Positions 1-8,685 of a stretch of 64,000 nucleotides of DNA are shown one piece after another (position 1 is the first letter of the stretch; each line of letters starts with the position of its first letter). The position numbers and the translations under genes were made by a program. The DNA lies in NCBI GenBank assembly GCA_910577405.1, contig CAJTMG010000012.1, positions 19,575 to 83,574 on the forward strand. The letters are read 5' to 3'. The notes below the pieces were generated by a model. It had not been told where the DNA came from and did no database searches. It was given only the letters and a program-made list of their open reading frames with translations. This DNA comes from an uncultured Oscillibacter sp. (GTDB lineage Bacteria > Bacillota > Clostridia > Oscillospirales > Oscillospiraceae).

Positions 1-207
1 TTCCATATATTTTTCTTCATCAGCAAAATGCTTGACCGTGTGGCCCTTAAAGAACTTGATGCCCTCCTGACACATCCAGTGGCTGTCCTTCTCTTCCGCC
101 CGCATAACGAACAGCTTGTTGATGATCTTGAAGAGCCGCTGGTGTTCTTTGTCAATTAGGTCCACGCCTATGCTGTATGAATCTTGCCATTCCATTTGCT
201 GCTCCAT
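1..207 (-). CDS. Bacteriohemerythrin, N-terminal part (runs off window)
   Basis: The reading frame starts at an ATG at 207 and is open to the window edge (69 codons seen). The N-terminus has the hemerythrin signature W-x-D-S-Y-S-x-G followed by I-D-x-E-H. Expected di-iron ligands visible are His22, His56, His60 and Glu64. Hemerythrins bind O2 at a non-heme di-iron site and serve in oxygen sensing, storage or delivery, often in anaerobes. A GGAGG at 216-220 fits the chosen start. The gene is divergent from the transglutaminase gene. The remaining ligands would lie outside the window. Confidence 0.85.
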   Translation of the reverse strand, partial: MEQQMEWQDSYSIGVDLIDKEHQRLFKIINKLFVMRAEEKDSHWMCQEGIKFFKGHTVKHFADEEKYME

Positions 208-276
208 AACGAATTCCTCCCCGCATCTATTTGATCTCTGACCATAGCTGATTTTAGTCTTAATACATCATATTGT

Positions 277-285
277 ATTATATCA
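277..285 (-). promoter_or_regulatory. Extended -10 promoter element for bacteriohemerythrin
   Basis: On the - strand a TATAAT preceded by TG and one base (extended -10) lies about 70 bases upstream of the hemerythrin start. No good -35 box is visible, which is common for extended -10 promoters. The 208-547 gap otherwise holds only this element and the divergent promoter at 448-475. Confidence 0.45.
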
Positions 286-447
286 CACTGTGTTCCTTTC
301 GTCTACCTAGAATGTGCCTCGTTTTTTTGCACAAATTTGCCCTGTCTTTTGTATGCAGTCTGCCAAATCTCAAAATGCGCTCTCCCCTCCGGACGGCCGT
401 CTCCACCCTCCAAAAGACCCTCTGCTGGTGAAGCTGGAATTTCCCTC

Positions 448-475
448 TTGCAATTCCTGAGATTTGCGATATAAT
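448..475 (+). promoter_or_regulatory. SigA-type promoter for the transglutaminase gene
   Basis: TTGCAA (448-453), a 16-base spacer and TATAAT (470-475) lie 73 bases upstream of the start at 548. Confidence 0.6.
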
Positions 476-547
476 AAGAAAAATCCCAGTGTAGAATGGA
501 CGCCCTGACGGTCTTGCTGCCGCAGGGGATTCAGAAAGGAGCGCCTT

Positions 548-1492
548 ATGCGATTCAAAAAGATTTCTTCCGCACTGTTGGCCCTCTGTCTGCTGGCGGG
601 TTACGGCCAGTGTGCTGCTTTGGACCAGACCACCGACACAATGGACCTCCGTCCTACCGTCGTCCTGGAAGATCAAGCGGTTCCCCTGGCCGCCGCACCG
701 ATGCCTGTGGCTTCCGGCACCGCTGCCAAAACCACCGCCCGGGCTACAATCGATTATTCCAATACCAAGGACGGCTATGTTATGGTCCGCTTTACCGTTA
801 CCTCCGGCAAAAAGCTCAAGGCTCAGGTCACCGGCCCGTCCACGACTTATACTTATGATTTGACCTCCGGCGTCTGGGCGACCTTCCCGCTGTCTCAGGG
901 CAATGGCAACTATAAGGTCACCGTGCTGGAAAATACTTCCGGTTCTAAATATGCCGTGGAAGCCACCGTGTCCTTTTCCGTAACCCTCAGCGACGAATTT
1001 GCTCCCTTCCTGCGGCCCAATCAGTATGTGAATTACGCCAGCGCCGCAAAGACGACAGCCAAGGCCGCAGAGCTTACCAACGGTGTCGCTAAGGAGTTCG
1101 ATAAGGTCGTTAAGGTTTACGATTTCGTGGTGAATAACCTGACCTACGACAAGAACAAGGCGGCTACGGTGAAGAGCGGCTATCTTCCCGTGCTGGACAG
1201 CGTGCTTGCTGCAAAGACCGGCATCTGCTTCGACTACGCGGCCCTGATGTGCGGGATGCTCCGGAGTCAGGGGATTCCCTGCAAGCTGGTGGTGGGCTAC
1301 GCCGGGACGCAGTACCATGCCTGGATCAGCGTCTGGACTAAGGAAACCGGTTGGGTGGACGGCGCGATTTATTTCGACGGCGTGAACTGGCAGCGGATGG
1401 ACCCCACCTTCGCTTCCTCCAGCAAGAAGAGCAAGGCCATCCTGCAATATATCGGCGACGGTAAGAACTACACCACCAAATACACATACTGA
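548..1492 (+). CDS. Secreted transglutaminase-like domain protein
   Basis: This 314-residue protein starts with a basic N-terminus and a hydrophobic signal peptide containing a Cys (LLAGYGQC), so it may be secreted or possibly lipid-anchored. The middle (about 60-145) reads as a beta-rich domain. The C-terminal half carries a transglutaminase/protease-like core: Cys in T-G-I-C-F-D-Y-A, His in Y-H-A-W and Asp in M-D-P-T-F form the expected Cys-His-Asp triad. Such proteins act outside the cell as cysteine peptidases or cross-linkers; the substrate is unknown. AAAGGAG lies just upstream of the ATG. It is a single gene between its own promoter and the pilus-like operon. Confidence 0.8.
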   Translation: MRFKKISSALLALCLLAGYGQCAALDQTTDTMDLRPTVVLEDQAVPLAAAPMPVASGTAAKTTARATIDYSNTKDGYVMVRFTVTSGKKLKAQVTGPSTTYTYDLTSGVWATFPLSQGNGNYKVTVLENTSGSKYAVEATVSFSVTLSDEFAPFLRPNQYVNYASAAKTTAKAAELTNGVAKEFDKVVKVYDFVVNNLTYDKNKAATVKSGYLPVLDSVLAAKTGICFDYAALMCGMLRSQGIPCKLVVGYAGTQYHAWISVWTKETGWVDGAIYFDGVNWQRMDPTFASSSKKSKAILQYIGDGKNYTTKYTY

Positions 1493-1588
1493 ATGAATCA
1501 GGACTCAGGAGCTGGAAAATTTTTGTTCTTGCTTGATGCCTTCCGCTCCTTTTGTCCCTTTTGTGAAATCGAAGTCAGGAGTTGAACT

Positions 1589-2617
1589 ATGAAAACAATC
1601 CTTTCCAATGAAGAGACCGGGGCGCTGTGCGCGGAGCTGGCGATTCTGATCAGAGCCGGCGAGAGTCCTATGGGCGCGCTGTCCAATATGACGGAGGTAG
1701 ACGAGAACAACGACCTGCTGAAAAAGCTGGCCGGAGACGTGGAGAACGGTATGACCCTGGGAGAGGCTCTGAAGGAGAGCGGAGCGTTTCCGGCATATAT
1801 GTGCGGCCTGGTGCAGGCGGGTGAAGAGGCCGGACGGACAGAGGAGGCTTTGGAGGCCCTGGCGCAGTATTATGAGGACCGGGTGCGTCTGAACCGCCGT
1901 GTCCGGAGTGCCCTGCTGTATCCGGCGGTGATGCTGCTTTTGATGCTGGTGGTCATCGGCGTGCTGTTGGTGAAGGTGCTGCCTATTTTTGACGATGTTT
2001 ATGCGTCCCTTGGCGGCGCTTTGACTGGCGTGGCCGGCGGACTGCTGACCTTGGGCCGTTGGCTGGATAAGATTATGCCGGTGCTTTGGATTTTGCTGGC
2101 GGCTGTGGTGGTGTTCGCGGCGGCCTTTGCGGTTTCGGAGAGCTTCCGGGATAAAATCAGCGGTTCTTGGAAAAAGAGCCATGGCGACAAGGGCATTTCC
2201 CGGAAACTGAACAACGCCCGGTTTGCCCAGGCAATGTCCATGTGCATGGCCAGCAGCATTTCCCCGGAAAAGTCGGCGGAGCTGGCGGCGGGCCTGATGG
2301 ACGCCGGTGCAAAAGAGCGCTGCGGCGGCGTGCAGGGGCGTCTGGAGGGAAACGAGAGCCTGAGCGCGGCTTTGCAGGGCTGCGGGGTTCTGTCCGCCAG
2401 TCAGGGACGCTTGCTGGAGATTGCACAGCTGAAGGGCGCGGAGGACAAAGCCATGAGCCAGATCGCCGGGAACCTGATGGAAGAGGGCGAGACGGCGCTG
2501 GATACCCTGGTGAGCCGCGTGGAGCCTGCCCTGGTGCTGGTCTGCTCCATTCTGGTGGGCCTGATTCTGCTGTCTGTGATGCTGCCGTTGATGCACATTA
2601 TGGCGGCCATAGGGTGA
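1589..2617 (+). CDS. Type II secretion/type IV pilus platform protein, GspF/PilC family
   Basis: This 342-residue integral membrane protein has two GspF-type helical cytoplasmic domains (about 10-125 and 205-320), each followed by hydrophobic segments (LLYPAVMLLLMLVVIGVLLV near 110; LVLVCSILVGLILLSVMLPL near the C-terminus). GspF/PilC proteins form the inner-membrane platform on which pilins or pseudopilins are assembled by the ATPase. It heads a tight operon of small membrane-anchored proteins and ends with a PilT-like ATPase. AGGAG precedes the ATG. Usual family length is about 340-400, so it looks complete. Confidence 0.85.
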   Translation: MKTILSNEETGALCAELAILIRAGESPMGALSNMTEVDENNDLLKKLAGDVENGMTLGEALKESGAFPAYMCGLVQAGEEAGRTEEALEALAQYYEDRVRLNRRVRSALLYPAVMLLLMLVVIGVLLVKVLPIFDDVYASLGGALTGVAGGLLTLGRWLDKIMPVLWILLAAVVVFAAAFAVSESFRDKISGSWKKSHGDKGISRKLNNARFAQAMSMCMASSISPEKSAELAAGLMDAGAKERCGGVQGRLEGNESLSAALQGCGVLSASQGRLLEIAQLKGAEDKAMSQIAGNLMEEGETALDTLVSRVEPALVLVCSILVGLILLSVMLPLMHIMAAIG

Positions 2618-2621
2618 GCGT

Positions 2622-2945
2622 ATGAGAAGGAGAAGGAACGGCTGGGCGTCTCTGCTGGGCGGACTGCTGCTGCCTGTGATTGCGGTGGTGATCGTGCTGG
2701 CATTCGCGGCGGCGCTGAACAGTCTGGACAACGGACGCTCCGCGGAGGACCGGCGTCAGCTCGAGGAAACCCTCCGGCGGGGCTGCGTGGCCTGCTATGC
2801 CGCGGAAGGCGTCTACCCGCCGGATTTGGAGTACCTGAAGGAGCATTACGGGCTTCAGGTGGACGAGAATCAGTATACCGTGCGCTATGACGTGTTCGCG
2901 GAAAACCTGATGCCGGATATCACTGTACTGGAGAATATGCCATGA
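2622..2945 (+). CDS. Pilin-like small membrane protein in the GspF operon
   Basis: This 107-residue protein has an N-terminal Arg-rich stretch, one hydrophobic helix (residues 11-31) and a short periplasmic part. The segment C-Y-A-A-E-G-x-Y-P-P-D-L-E-Y-L-x-x-x-Y-G resembles the post-helix region of GspG-type pseudopilins, supporting a pilin-like role, although no classical prepilin peptidase site is seen. It begins 4 bases after the GspF gene and overlaps the next gene by 4 bases. The role as a minor pilin is inferred from context. Confidence 0.6.
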   Translation: MRRRRNGWASLLGGLLLPVIAVVIVLAFAAALNSLDNGRSAEDRRQLEETLRRGCVACYAAEGVYPPDLEYLKEHYGLQVDENQYTVRYDVFAENLMPDITVLENMP

Positions 2946-3484
2946 AAAGAAAAGCAATGCAGCACCATCTGGACGGCCTGCTTGCCCTGCTGCTGTTCGG
3001 TATTTTCGCGGTGTGCATCCTGGCGGTGCTTCTGACCGGCGCCAATGCCTATAAGCGGCTGACCGAACGGGACCAGACTGCTTTCGACCGGCGGGTCTGC
3101 GTGCAGTATCTGGCCGCCCGGGTACGGCAGGCTGACGGGCATATTGGAGTCGAGGACCCGGAGGGGCGTTTGCAGATGGCTGACGGCGATTTGCAGCCGC
3201 TGAGCACGGTGACGGTGGAGCCTTTCGGGGATACGGAAGCCCTGGTTTTGGCCGAGGATGAGGTCTACTGCACCCGGATCTATTGGCACGACGGGTATCT
3301 GATGGAGCTTTACGCGGATAAGGCCGGAGAATTCCAGCCCACGGACGGCACGCCAGTAATGGAAGCAGGGGGCTTTGGCATGGACCTTTCCGATGGCTTG
3401 CTGACACTTGAAATTACCAGCCCGGAGGGAGAGACCGATTTCCTGCGGCTGGATCTTCGGAGCAGAGAGGGGGCGGCGGCATGA
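2942..3484 (+). CDS. DUF4860-like membrane-anchored protein
   Basis: A 180-residue protein with an N-terminal hydrophobic helix (LLALLLFGIFAVCILAVLL) and an extracytoplasmic domain. The N-terminal pattern matches what I know as DUF4860, which occurs in type IV pilus-like operons of Clostridia. The start codon overlaps the upstream stop (ATGA), indicating translational coupling, and GGAG precedes it. Likely a minor pilin or assembly partner; function is not established. Confidence 0.6.
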   Translation: MKRKAMQHHLDGLLALLLFGIFAVCILAVLLTGANAYKRLTERDQTAFDRRVCVQYLAARVRQADGHIGVEDPEGRLQMADGDLQPLSTVTVEPFGDTEALVLAEDEVYCTRIYWHDGYLMELYADKAGEFQPTDGTPVMEAGGFGMDLSDGLLTLEITSPEGETDFLRLDLRSREGAAA

Positions 3485-3930
3485 AGAGCAAAGCCCCTTT
3501 GATGCTGATGGAACAGATGATTATGCTGCTGGTGTTCGCGTTGGCGGCGGCGCTGTGTTTGCAGGCGTTCGTGAAATCGGAACAGCTTTCCAGCCGGAGC
3601 GAAAACCGGGACCGTGCCGTGACCATCGCCCAGACCGCCGCGGAAACCATACGGCACTGCGGCGGCGATATGGGCAATGCCTTGGGGGAAGCGGCGGAAA
3701 TCCTTGGCGGTACGTCTGAACAAGGCGTTCTGGTTCTGGATTACGACATGGATTGGAACCCCAGCCAGGGCGCGGCGCCGGGTTACCGCCTGATGGCCAA
3801 CGGCGTTCCGACAGACGTGCCGGGGCTGTGGAAGGCTTTGGTGCAGGTCGTCTATTATCCTGACAACACAAACCCGGACACCCTGTTTGAAATCGAAGTT
3901 TCCTGGCAGGAGGTGGAAAGCAATGGGTAA
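3481..3930 (+). CDS. Pilin-like protein with single N-terminal helix
   Basis: A 149-residue protein starting at an ATGA overlap with the previous gene. The N-terminus has a pilin-like hydrophobic helix (MIMLLVFALAAALCLQAF) followed by an amphipathic segment with A-E-T-I-R-H, as in minor pilins where the helix continues into the globular head. The rest is a small acidic domain. No recognised family; role inferred from the operon. Confidence 0.55.
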   Translation: MKSKAPLMLMEQMIMLLVFALAAALCLQAFVKSEQLSSRSENRDRAVTIAQTAAETIRHCGGDMGNALGEAAEILGGTSEQGVLVLDYDMDWNPSQGAAPGYRLMANGVPTDVPGLWKALVQVVYYPDNTNPDTLFEIEVSWQEVESNG

Positions 3931-4375
3931 CAACAACCGGAACGACCGCTTTTCTCCCCCTGCGGTAGGCGGTATTTCCCTTCTGGTGGCCTTTGCGGTC
4001 CTCTGCCTGACCATTTTCGCCCTTTTGAGCCTCACCACTGTGCGGGCGGATGTGCGGCTTGCCGATGCTTCCGCGGACGCTGTGACTGAATATTACGCGG
4101 CGGACTGTCAGGCGCAGGAGATTCTGGCGAGACTGCGGAACGGTGAGGTGCCGGACAGCGTGACTTTGGTTGTGACGGCTGAAACAGACGGCGAACCGGG
4201 AAGCAGTCAGTATACATACGCCTGCCCTATTTCCGAACGGCAGGAATTACAGGTAAACGTAACCATCAACCCGGACGGAACGTACCGCGTATGGGAATGG
4301 AAAGCGGTTCCGTCCGGCGAATGGGAGATTGACGAGGAACTGGAAATCTGGGACGGTGAAGAACTCCCGGTCTGA
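3923..4375 (+). CDS. PilX-like or accessory pilus protein
   Basis: Start at 3923 is chosen because GGAGG lies 8 bases upstream and the ATG overlaps the preceding stop; an in-frame ATG at 3887 lies inside the upstream gene. The 150-residue product has a hydrophobic N-terminal helix (GGISLLVAFAVLCLTIFALLSL) preceded by a Gly, then a domain with E-Y-Y-A-A-D-C-Q-A, which recalls PilX-type minor pilins (helix followed by AEAG or similar). Function inferred. Confidence 0.6.
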   Translation: MGNNNRNDRFSPPAVGGISLLVAFAVLCLTIFALLSLTTVRADVRLADASADAVTEYYAADCQAQEILARLRNGEVPDSVTLVVTAETDGEPGSSQYTYACPISERQELQVNVTINPDGTYRVWEWKAVPSGEWEIDEELEIWDGEELPV

Positions 4376-4491
4376 TGGAGCCGGAAAGGATTTCCTGTCT
4401 TCTGACGCATATTTTCTTATAAAAAAGAGGCGGGCAGTCAGTGAAAAATAATTTCTAACGCCTCATTCCTAATTCAACTAAGGAGGTCCTT

Positions 4492-5586
4492 ATGGCGGTA
4501 CTGGATTACTTAAAGCGCATGGTGGAGGACAACGCGTCGGACCTGTTTATCGTGGCAGGCGGCCCGGTGTGTGAAAAACTGGACAGCAATCGGATGGTAG
4601 CCATCGGAGAGAAGGTTTTGCCGGACGCTACCCGGGAGCTGATTACGGAAATATACACGCTGGCCCGGCGGGAAATGGTGGAGTTCGAACGCCGGAAGGA
4701 CGACGATTTCTCCTTTGCCGTGCCAAGGGAGGTCAAGTCCCGGTTCCGTGTGAATACATACTGGCAGCGTGGTTCCATGGCCGCCGTTGTCCGGAGGATT
4801 CCCTTTAATATCCCCGAATGGAAGGATATGCGCATCCCGGAACAGATTATGGACCTGGCGGACGAAACCGAGGGCATGATTCTGATAACGGGCCGGGCCG
4901 GAAGCGGAAAGTCCACTACCCAAGCCTGCCTGATTGACCGCATCAACCATACCCGGGAAGCCCATATCGTTACCCTGGAGGACCCGATAGAATTCCTGCA
5001 TCAGGATGACAGGAGCATTATCAGTCAGCGGGAGGTGGGCATTGATACCGAGGACTATTCCTCCGCCCTCCGCGCTTGTCTCCGGCAGGCCCCGGACGTG
5101 ATCCTGCTGGGCGAAATGCGGGACCAGGAGACAATACGGACCGCTATGACCGCCGCTGAAACCGGGCATCTGGTGATCGCTACCCTCCATACCAACGGCG
5201 CCATGAGCACCATCAACCGGATTGTGGACACCTTCCCCGCCGGACAGCAGGACCAGATCCGCGTCCAGCTCAGTATGGTGCTCCGGACCGTCATTTCTCA
5301 GCAGCTCCTCCCCAGCCTTACCGAACACCGGGTGCCCGCTTTCGAGATTATGCATATGACCGAGGCCATCAGCAATAAAATCCGGGACAACAAGATTCCT
5401 ACCATCAATGCTGATATCGATAATCCCGTTGGCGATAAAAATAACCCCAACAGCCGGAAAAAGACCATTTCTATGTACCGTTCCCTCAAGGCGCTTTACG
5501 ATAACGGCGAGATTACCGCGGAAACCGCCCTGACCTACGTGGATGAAATTCATAAGAGCCTGCTGGAAAAACAGATCCGGCGATAA
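4492..5586 (+). CDS. PilT-like type IV pilus/secretion ATPase
   Basis: This 364-residue cytoplasmic ATPase has an N-terminal PilT-type domain (about 1-110) and a RecA-like core with Walker A G-R-A-G-S-G-K-S-T-T near residue 139, an Asp box (T-L-E-D-P-I-E-F), Walker B (D-V-I-L-L-G-E-M-R-D) and a His box (G-H-L-V-I-A-T-L-H-T-N). Those features are diagnostic of the GspE/PilT superfamily; length and the ITGRAGSGKST style favour PilT. It may power retraction or, as no PilB/GspE is in the window, the whole machine. AAGGAGG precedes the ATG. It ends the operon with a terminator just downstream. Confidence 0.85.
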   Translation: MAVLDYLKRMVEDNASDLFIVAGGPVCEKLDSNRMVAIGEKVLPDATRELITEIYTLARREMVEFERRKDDDFSFAVPREVKSRFRVNTYWQRGSMAAVVRRIPFNIPEWKDMRIPEQIMDLADETEGMILITGRAGSGKSTTQACLIDRINHTREAHIVTLEDPIEFLHQDDRSIISQREVGIDTEDYSSALRACLRQAPDVILLGEMRDQETIRTAMTAAETGHLVIATLHTNGAMSTINRIVDTFPAGQQDQIRVQLSMVLRTVISQQLLPSLTEHRVPAFEIMHMTEAISNKIRDNKIPTINADIDNPVGDKNNPNSRKKTISMYRSLKALYDNGEITAETALTYVDEIHKSLLEKQIRR

Positions 5587-5590
5587 AATC

Positions 5591-5619
5591 CGGGGGAGAC
5601 GCAGTCTTCCCCTTTTTTT
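5591..5619 (+). terminator. Rho-independent terminator after the pilus-like operon
   Basis: A GGGGGAGAC/GTCTTCCCC stem with a GCA loop is followed by seven T, directly after the PilT-like stop. Confidence 0.8.
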
Positions 5620-5760
5620 GTGCAATTGACAGAAATGTCCTGGTTTTTCCTTACATCTGCCGAATGTCTATACTTTCTGGCTACTATGGTTCAAAAAACA
5701 CACGCCCTTCTGCTTTTTATCCAGGCCATACAAAAAAATTGCAAAATCTTACTGTTTCTA

Positions 5761-5789
5761 TTGCAATTTGACGAAGACGGGTTTATAAT
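5761..5789 (+). promoter_or_regulatory. SigA-type promoter for the 5'-nucleotidase
   Basis: TTGCAA, a 17-base spacer and TATAAT lie 49 bases upstream of the ATG at 5838. Confidence 0.65.
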
Positions 5790-5837
5790 GGATTCGTTCC
5801 CAGTGTTGGAATCTGTAAAGAAACAGGAGGTTCAAGT

Positions 5838-7904
5838 ATGAGAAAAAGCAAGTACATTCTCTCGGTGATCCTGGCCCTTGTGATGACGGTCAGTCTGGCT
5901 TTCCCTGCCCTGGCGGCGGAGGATACCAAGACTGTGACCATCCTCCAGACCAGTGACATCCACGGCATGATTAACCCCTTTGATTATGCCTCCAACAAAG
6001 AGAACAGCACCAGTATGGCCCATGCCGCTGCCATCATCAAAGAGGAACGGGCCAAGGACCCCAACCTCCTGCTGCTGGATACCGGCGACTCCGTGCAGGC
6101 CAACTACATTCAGGCATTCCAGGACGACGTGCCCAATCCTATGGTCGACGCGTTCAATTACCTGGAATACGACGCCTGGACCTTGGGCAACCATGAGTTC
6201 AATTTCGATTTCAAGTATACCCAGAAGCAGATCAAGGAGTTCGAGGGCGCGACGCTGGCAGGCAACTTCTACGACGGCGATAAACGCTGGGATGAGGTGG
6301 AAGCCTACCATATCTTCGACGTGGACGGCGTGAAGGTTGCCGTGTTCGGTGTGGACGCGCCTCATATCCCCCAGTGGGAGAAATCTGCCCCTGAGCACTA
6401 CAATCATATGAAGATCACCACTCCGGAAGAGGAAATCGGTAAGATTCTCGACGAGCTGGAGGGCAAGGCGGACGTGATTGTCGGTTCCTGTCACTACGGC
6501 GCTGAGGGCGAGTACAACACCACCGGTATGCGGGAAATTACCGAGAAGTACAGCGACCGCATTGACGCCATGTTCATCGGACACGCCCATTCCGACGTGA
6601 ATGAGGACATCAACGGCGTGCCTATGATGGAACCCGGCTCCAACTGCAAGAACGTCAGCAAGGTCACCCTGAACCTCAAGGCTGACGGCGACGGCTGGAC
6701 CGTGGAAAGCGCGAAGGGCGAGCTTCTGGACTGCTCCAAGGCTACTCCCGACGCCGATTTCCTGGCAAAGTTCAAGAGCCTCCACGAGCGCAGCCTGGAA
6801 ATGGCCTCCAAGGAAGTGGGCACCGTGGGCAAGACCTTTATCGATCCGCTGGAAGTCCTCCCCGGCATCCCCACTGCCATTCTGGAAGACGACGCCGTGA
6901 CCGATCTTGTCAACAAGGTCCAGATGGAACGCGCCGGGGCTGACGTGTCCTTGGCCGCGCTGTTTGATTCTACTTCCAACCTTCAGGAAGGACCGTTCCT
7001 CCATCGGGACAGCGTGAAGATTTACAAGTACGACAACACCCTCTACGGCGTGAAGGTCACCGGCAAGCAGCTCAAGGCCATTATGGAAGAGCACGCCGGC
7101 AATTTCTTCAATCAGTATCAGCCCGGCGACGTGACCATCAGCTTCAATCCCAATATCCGGATGTATAATTACGATATGTTTGCCGGCGTCAACTACGAAA
7201 TCGATATCTCCAAGCCCGCCGGCTCCCGTATCCAGAACGTCACATACAAGGGCGAGCCCCTCAGCGATACCCAGACCATGGTACTGGCTCTGAACAACTA
7301 TCGTTACGGCGGCCTGGTCTCCAAGGGCCTGCTGAACGAGTCCGACGTGGTCTACGAGGGCGGCGCGGTCCGTGATATGATCACTGAGTACGTAGAAAAG
7401 CTGGATGGTCCCCTGATGCCCGAAGTGGACAACAACTGGAAGATTGTCGGCGCAGACCTGGACGACCCCCAGAAGGACATGATCTATGATATGGTTCGTT
7501 CCGGCGAGCTGTCCATCCCCACTTCCGAGGATGGCCGTACCCCCAATATCGCATCCCTGAATGGACCCGCGCTCCGTGCCGAGGGCAAGCTGCCTGCGCT
7601 GGAATCCGAGACGCCCGCGCCCGCTCCTGCCCCCGCTCCGGAACCGGAACCTGCTCCGGCACCCGCTCCCGCTCCCGAGCCGGCTCCCGCACCTGTTCCG
7701 CCTGCAAAGGAAGAGAACAGCGCCCCCGCAGTGCCCGGGAACAGCTATACGGTCAAGTCCGGTGACTGCCTCTGGAGCATCGCGCAGCAGTTCTATGGCA
7801 CCGGCCGTCAGTGGAACGTCATCTATCAGGCGAACCGCGATACCATCAAGAATCCCGATCAGCTCAAGGTCGGCCAGATTCTGGTGATTCCTGCCGCAGC
7901 CTGA
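5838..7904 (+). CDS. Exported 5'-nucleotidase/metallophosphoesterase with LysM domain
   Basis: This 688-residue protein has a signal peptide ending in A-L-A-A. A calcineurin-type phosphoesterase domain follows, with D-I-H near residue 40, L-D-T-G-D, G-N-H-E-F and G-H-A-H metal-ligand motifs. Then comes a 5'-nucleotidase C-terminal domain (about 335-530, including L-N-N-Y-R-Y-G-G). A Pro/Ala/Glu-rich linker (about 590-630) leads to a C-terminal LysM (Y-T-V-K-S-G-D-C-L-W-S-I-A). The family hydrolyses nucleotides or related phosphates outside the cell; LysM would hold the enzyme on peptidoglycan. AGGAGG precedes the ATG. It is monocistronic, with its own promoter and terminator. Confidence 0.88.
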   Translation: MRKSKYILSVILALVMTVSLAFPALAAEDTKTVTILQTSDIHGMINPFDYASNKENSTSMAHAAAIIKEERAKDPNLLLLDTGDSVQANYIQAFQDDVPNPMVDAFNYLEYDAWTLGNHEFNFDFKYTQKQIKEFEGATLAGNFYDGDKRWDEVEAYHIFDVDGVKVAVFGVDAPHIPQWEKSAPEHYNHMKITTPEEEIGKILDELEGKADVIVGSCHYGAEGEYNTTGMREITEKYSDRIDAMFIGHAHSDVNEDINGVPMMEPGSNCKNVSKVTLNLKADGDGWTVESAKGELLDCSKATPDADFLAKFKSLHERSLEMASKEVGTVGKTFIDPLEVLPGIPTAILEDDAVTDLVNKVQMERAGADVSLAALFDSTSNLQEGPFLHRDSVKIYKYDNTLYGVKVTGKQLKAIMEEHAGNFFNQYQPGDVTISFNPNIRMYNYDMFAGVNYEIDISKPAGSRIQNVTYKGEPLSDTQTMVLALNNYRYGGLVSKGLLNESDVVYEGGAVRDMITEYVEKLDGPLMPEVDNNWKIVGADLDDPQKDMIYDMVRSGELSIPTSEDGRTPNIASLNGPALRAEGKLPALESETPAPAPAPAPEPEPAPAPAPAPEPAPAPVPPAKEENSAPAVPGNSYTVKSGDCLWSIAQQFYGTGRQWNVIYQANRDTIKNPDQLKVGQILVIPAAA

Positions 7905-7913
7905 TTCCTACGC

Positions 7914-7945
7914 AGTCCCGTCCGTTATGGGCGGGGCTGTTTTTT
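7914..7945 (+). terminator. Rho-independent terminator after the 5'-nucleotidase
   Basis: AGTCCCGTCC pairs with GGGCGGGGCT across a short TTAT loop and is followed by a run of T. Confidence 0.75.
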
Positions 7946-7976
7946 CGGTTTAACCTAGCGAACAGATTGGTTTCGA

Positions 7977-8005
7977 TTGACATTTTGCGGACAGGCGTTT
8001 ATAGT
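7977..8005 (+). promoter_or_regulatory. SigA-type promoter for the methionine synthase operon
   Basis: TTGACA (7977-7982), a 17-base spacer and TATAGT (8000-8005) lie 30 bases upstream of the first ATG. The leader is too short for a cobalamin or SAM riboswitch and none is seen. Confidence 0.7.
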
Positions 8006-8034
8006 GGTAACAGAAAACTTCGGGAGGAACGGGC

Positions 8035-8685
8035 ATGGATATAGGAGAGGCGCTGCGGTATCTGGGCGCGGCAAATCCGTCGGAGGAGCTTCGGCGGCAG
8101 GCTGCGGAAATTGCGGGGAGCATCCGGGAGACGCCGCGGTATACTTATCGGGTGTTCGGCGTGTCCCGCGTGCCGGAGGGCGTATCGCTGGAAGGGTGCG
8201 GGGTAGTGCTGGCAGGCCGGATGGCGGAAACAATGCTGTCCGAATGCAGTCAGGCGGCGCTGATGGCCTGCACGCTGGGGGCGGAGTTCGACCGGCGGCT
8301 TCGGGCGATGCAGGCGCGGGATATGTCGTCGGCGGTGATCCTGGACGCCTGCGGGAGCGCTTTGGTGGAATCGGGATGCGACGCGGTGGAGGCCGAGCTT
8401 GCCGGACGGTTCCCGGAACGCTTTCTGACGGACCGGTTCAGTCCCGGCTATGGGGATCTGCCTCTGGACGTTCAGCCGGAAGTCTGCGCGGCTCTGGACG
8501 CCTCCCGGCGGCTGGGGCTGTACGTCACCGGGAGCCTTCTGCTGAATCCGGTGAAGTCTGTCACGGCTGTGATCGGGCTTTCGGACAGACCCCAGGCTGC
8601 GCGTATCCGGGGCTGCGCGTACTGCCGCCTGCGGGAAGACTGCCCATACCGAAAAGGAGGAACTTGCTGTGGAGAGGGAATGTAA
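8035..8685 (+). CDS. Stand-alone methionine synthase activation domain protein
   Basis: A 216-residue protein matching the C-terminal SAM-binding activation domain of B12-dependent methionine synthase. Visible features are P-G-Y-G-D-L-P-L-D-V-Q, L-N-P-V-K-S-V-T-A-V-I-G-L, and a C-terminal cysteine cluster C-x2-C-x4-C. In the family this domain binds S-adenosylmethionine and lets oxidised cob(II)alamin be reductively methylated. The following MetH lacks this domain, so the protein very likely acts in trans on it. Its 3' end overlaps the metH start by 17 bases. GGGAGGA precedes the ATG. Confidence 0.85.
   Translation: MDIGEALRYLGAANPSEELRRQAAEIAGSIRETPRYTYRVFGVSRVPEGVSLEGCGVVLAGRMAETMLSECSQAALMACTLGAEFDRRLRAMQARDMSSAVILDACGSALVESGCDAVEAELAGRFPERFLTDRFSPGYGDLPLDVQPEVCAALDASRRLGLYVTGSLLLNPVKSVTAVIGLSDRPQAARIRGCAYCRLREDCPYRKGGTCCGEGM

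Noticed and set aside
278..1447. Long - strand open frame over the transglutaminase gene
   Set aside because: It mirrors the + strand gene, has no ribosome site and gives a low-complexity Gly/His-rich product.
5832..7094. 420-codon antisense frame over the 5'-nucleotidase
   Set aside because: An artefact of codon bias in the GC-rich sense gene; the sense strand has clear catalytic motifs.
7610..7710. Repeat array in the nucleotidase gene
   Set aside because: It is the coding sequence of a Pro/Ala/Glu linker, not a CRISPR or mobile repeat.
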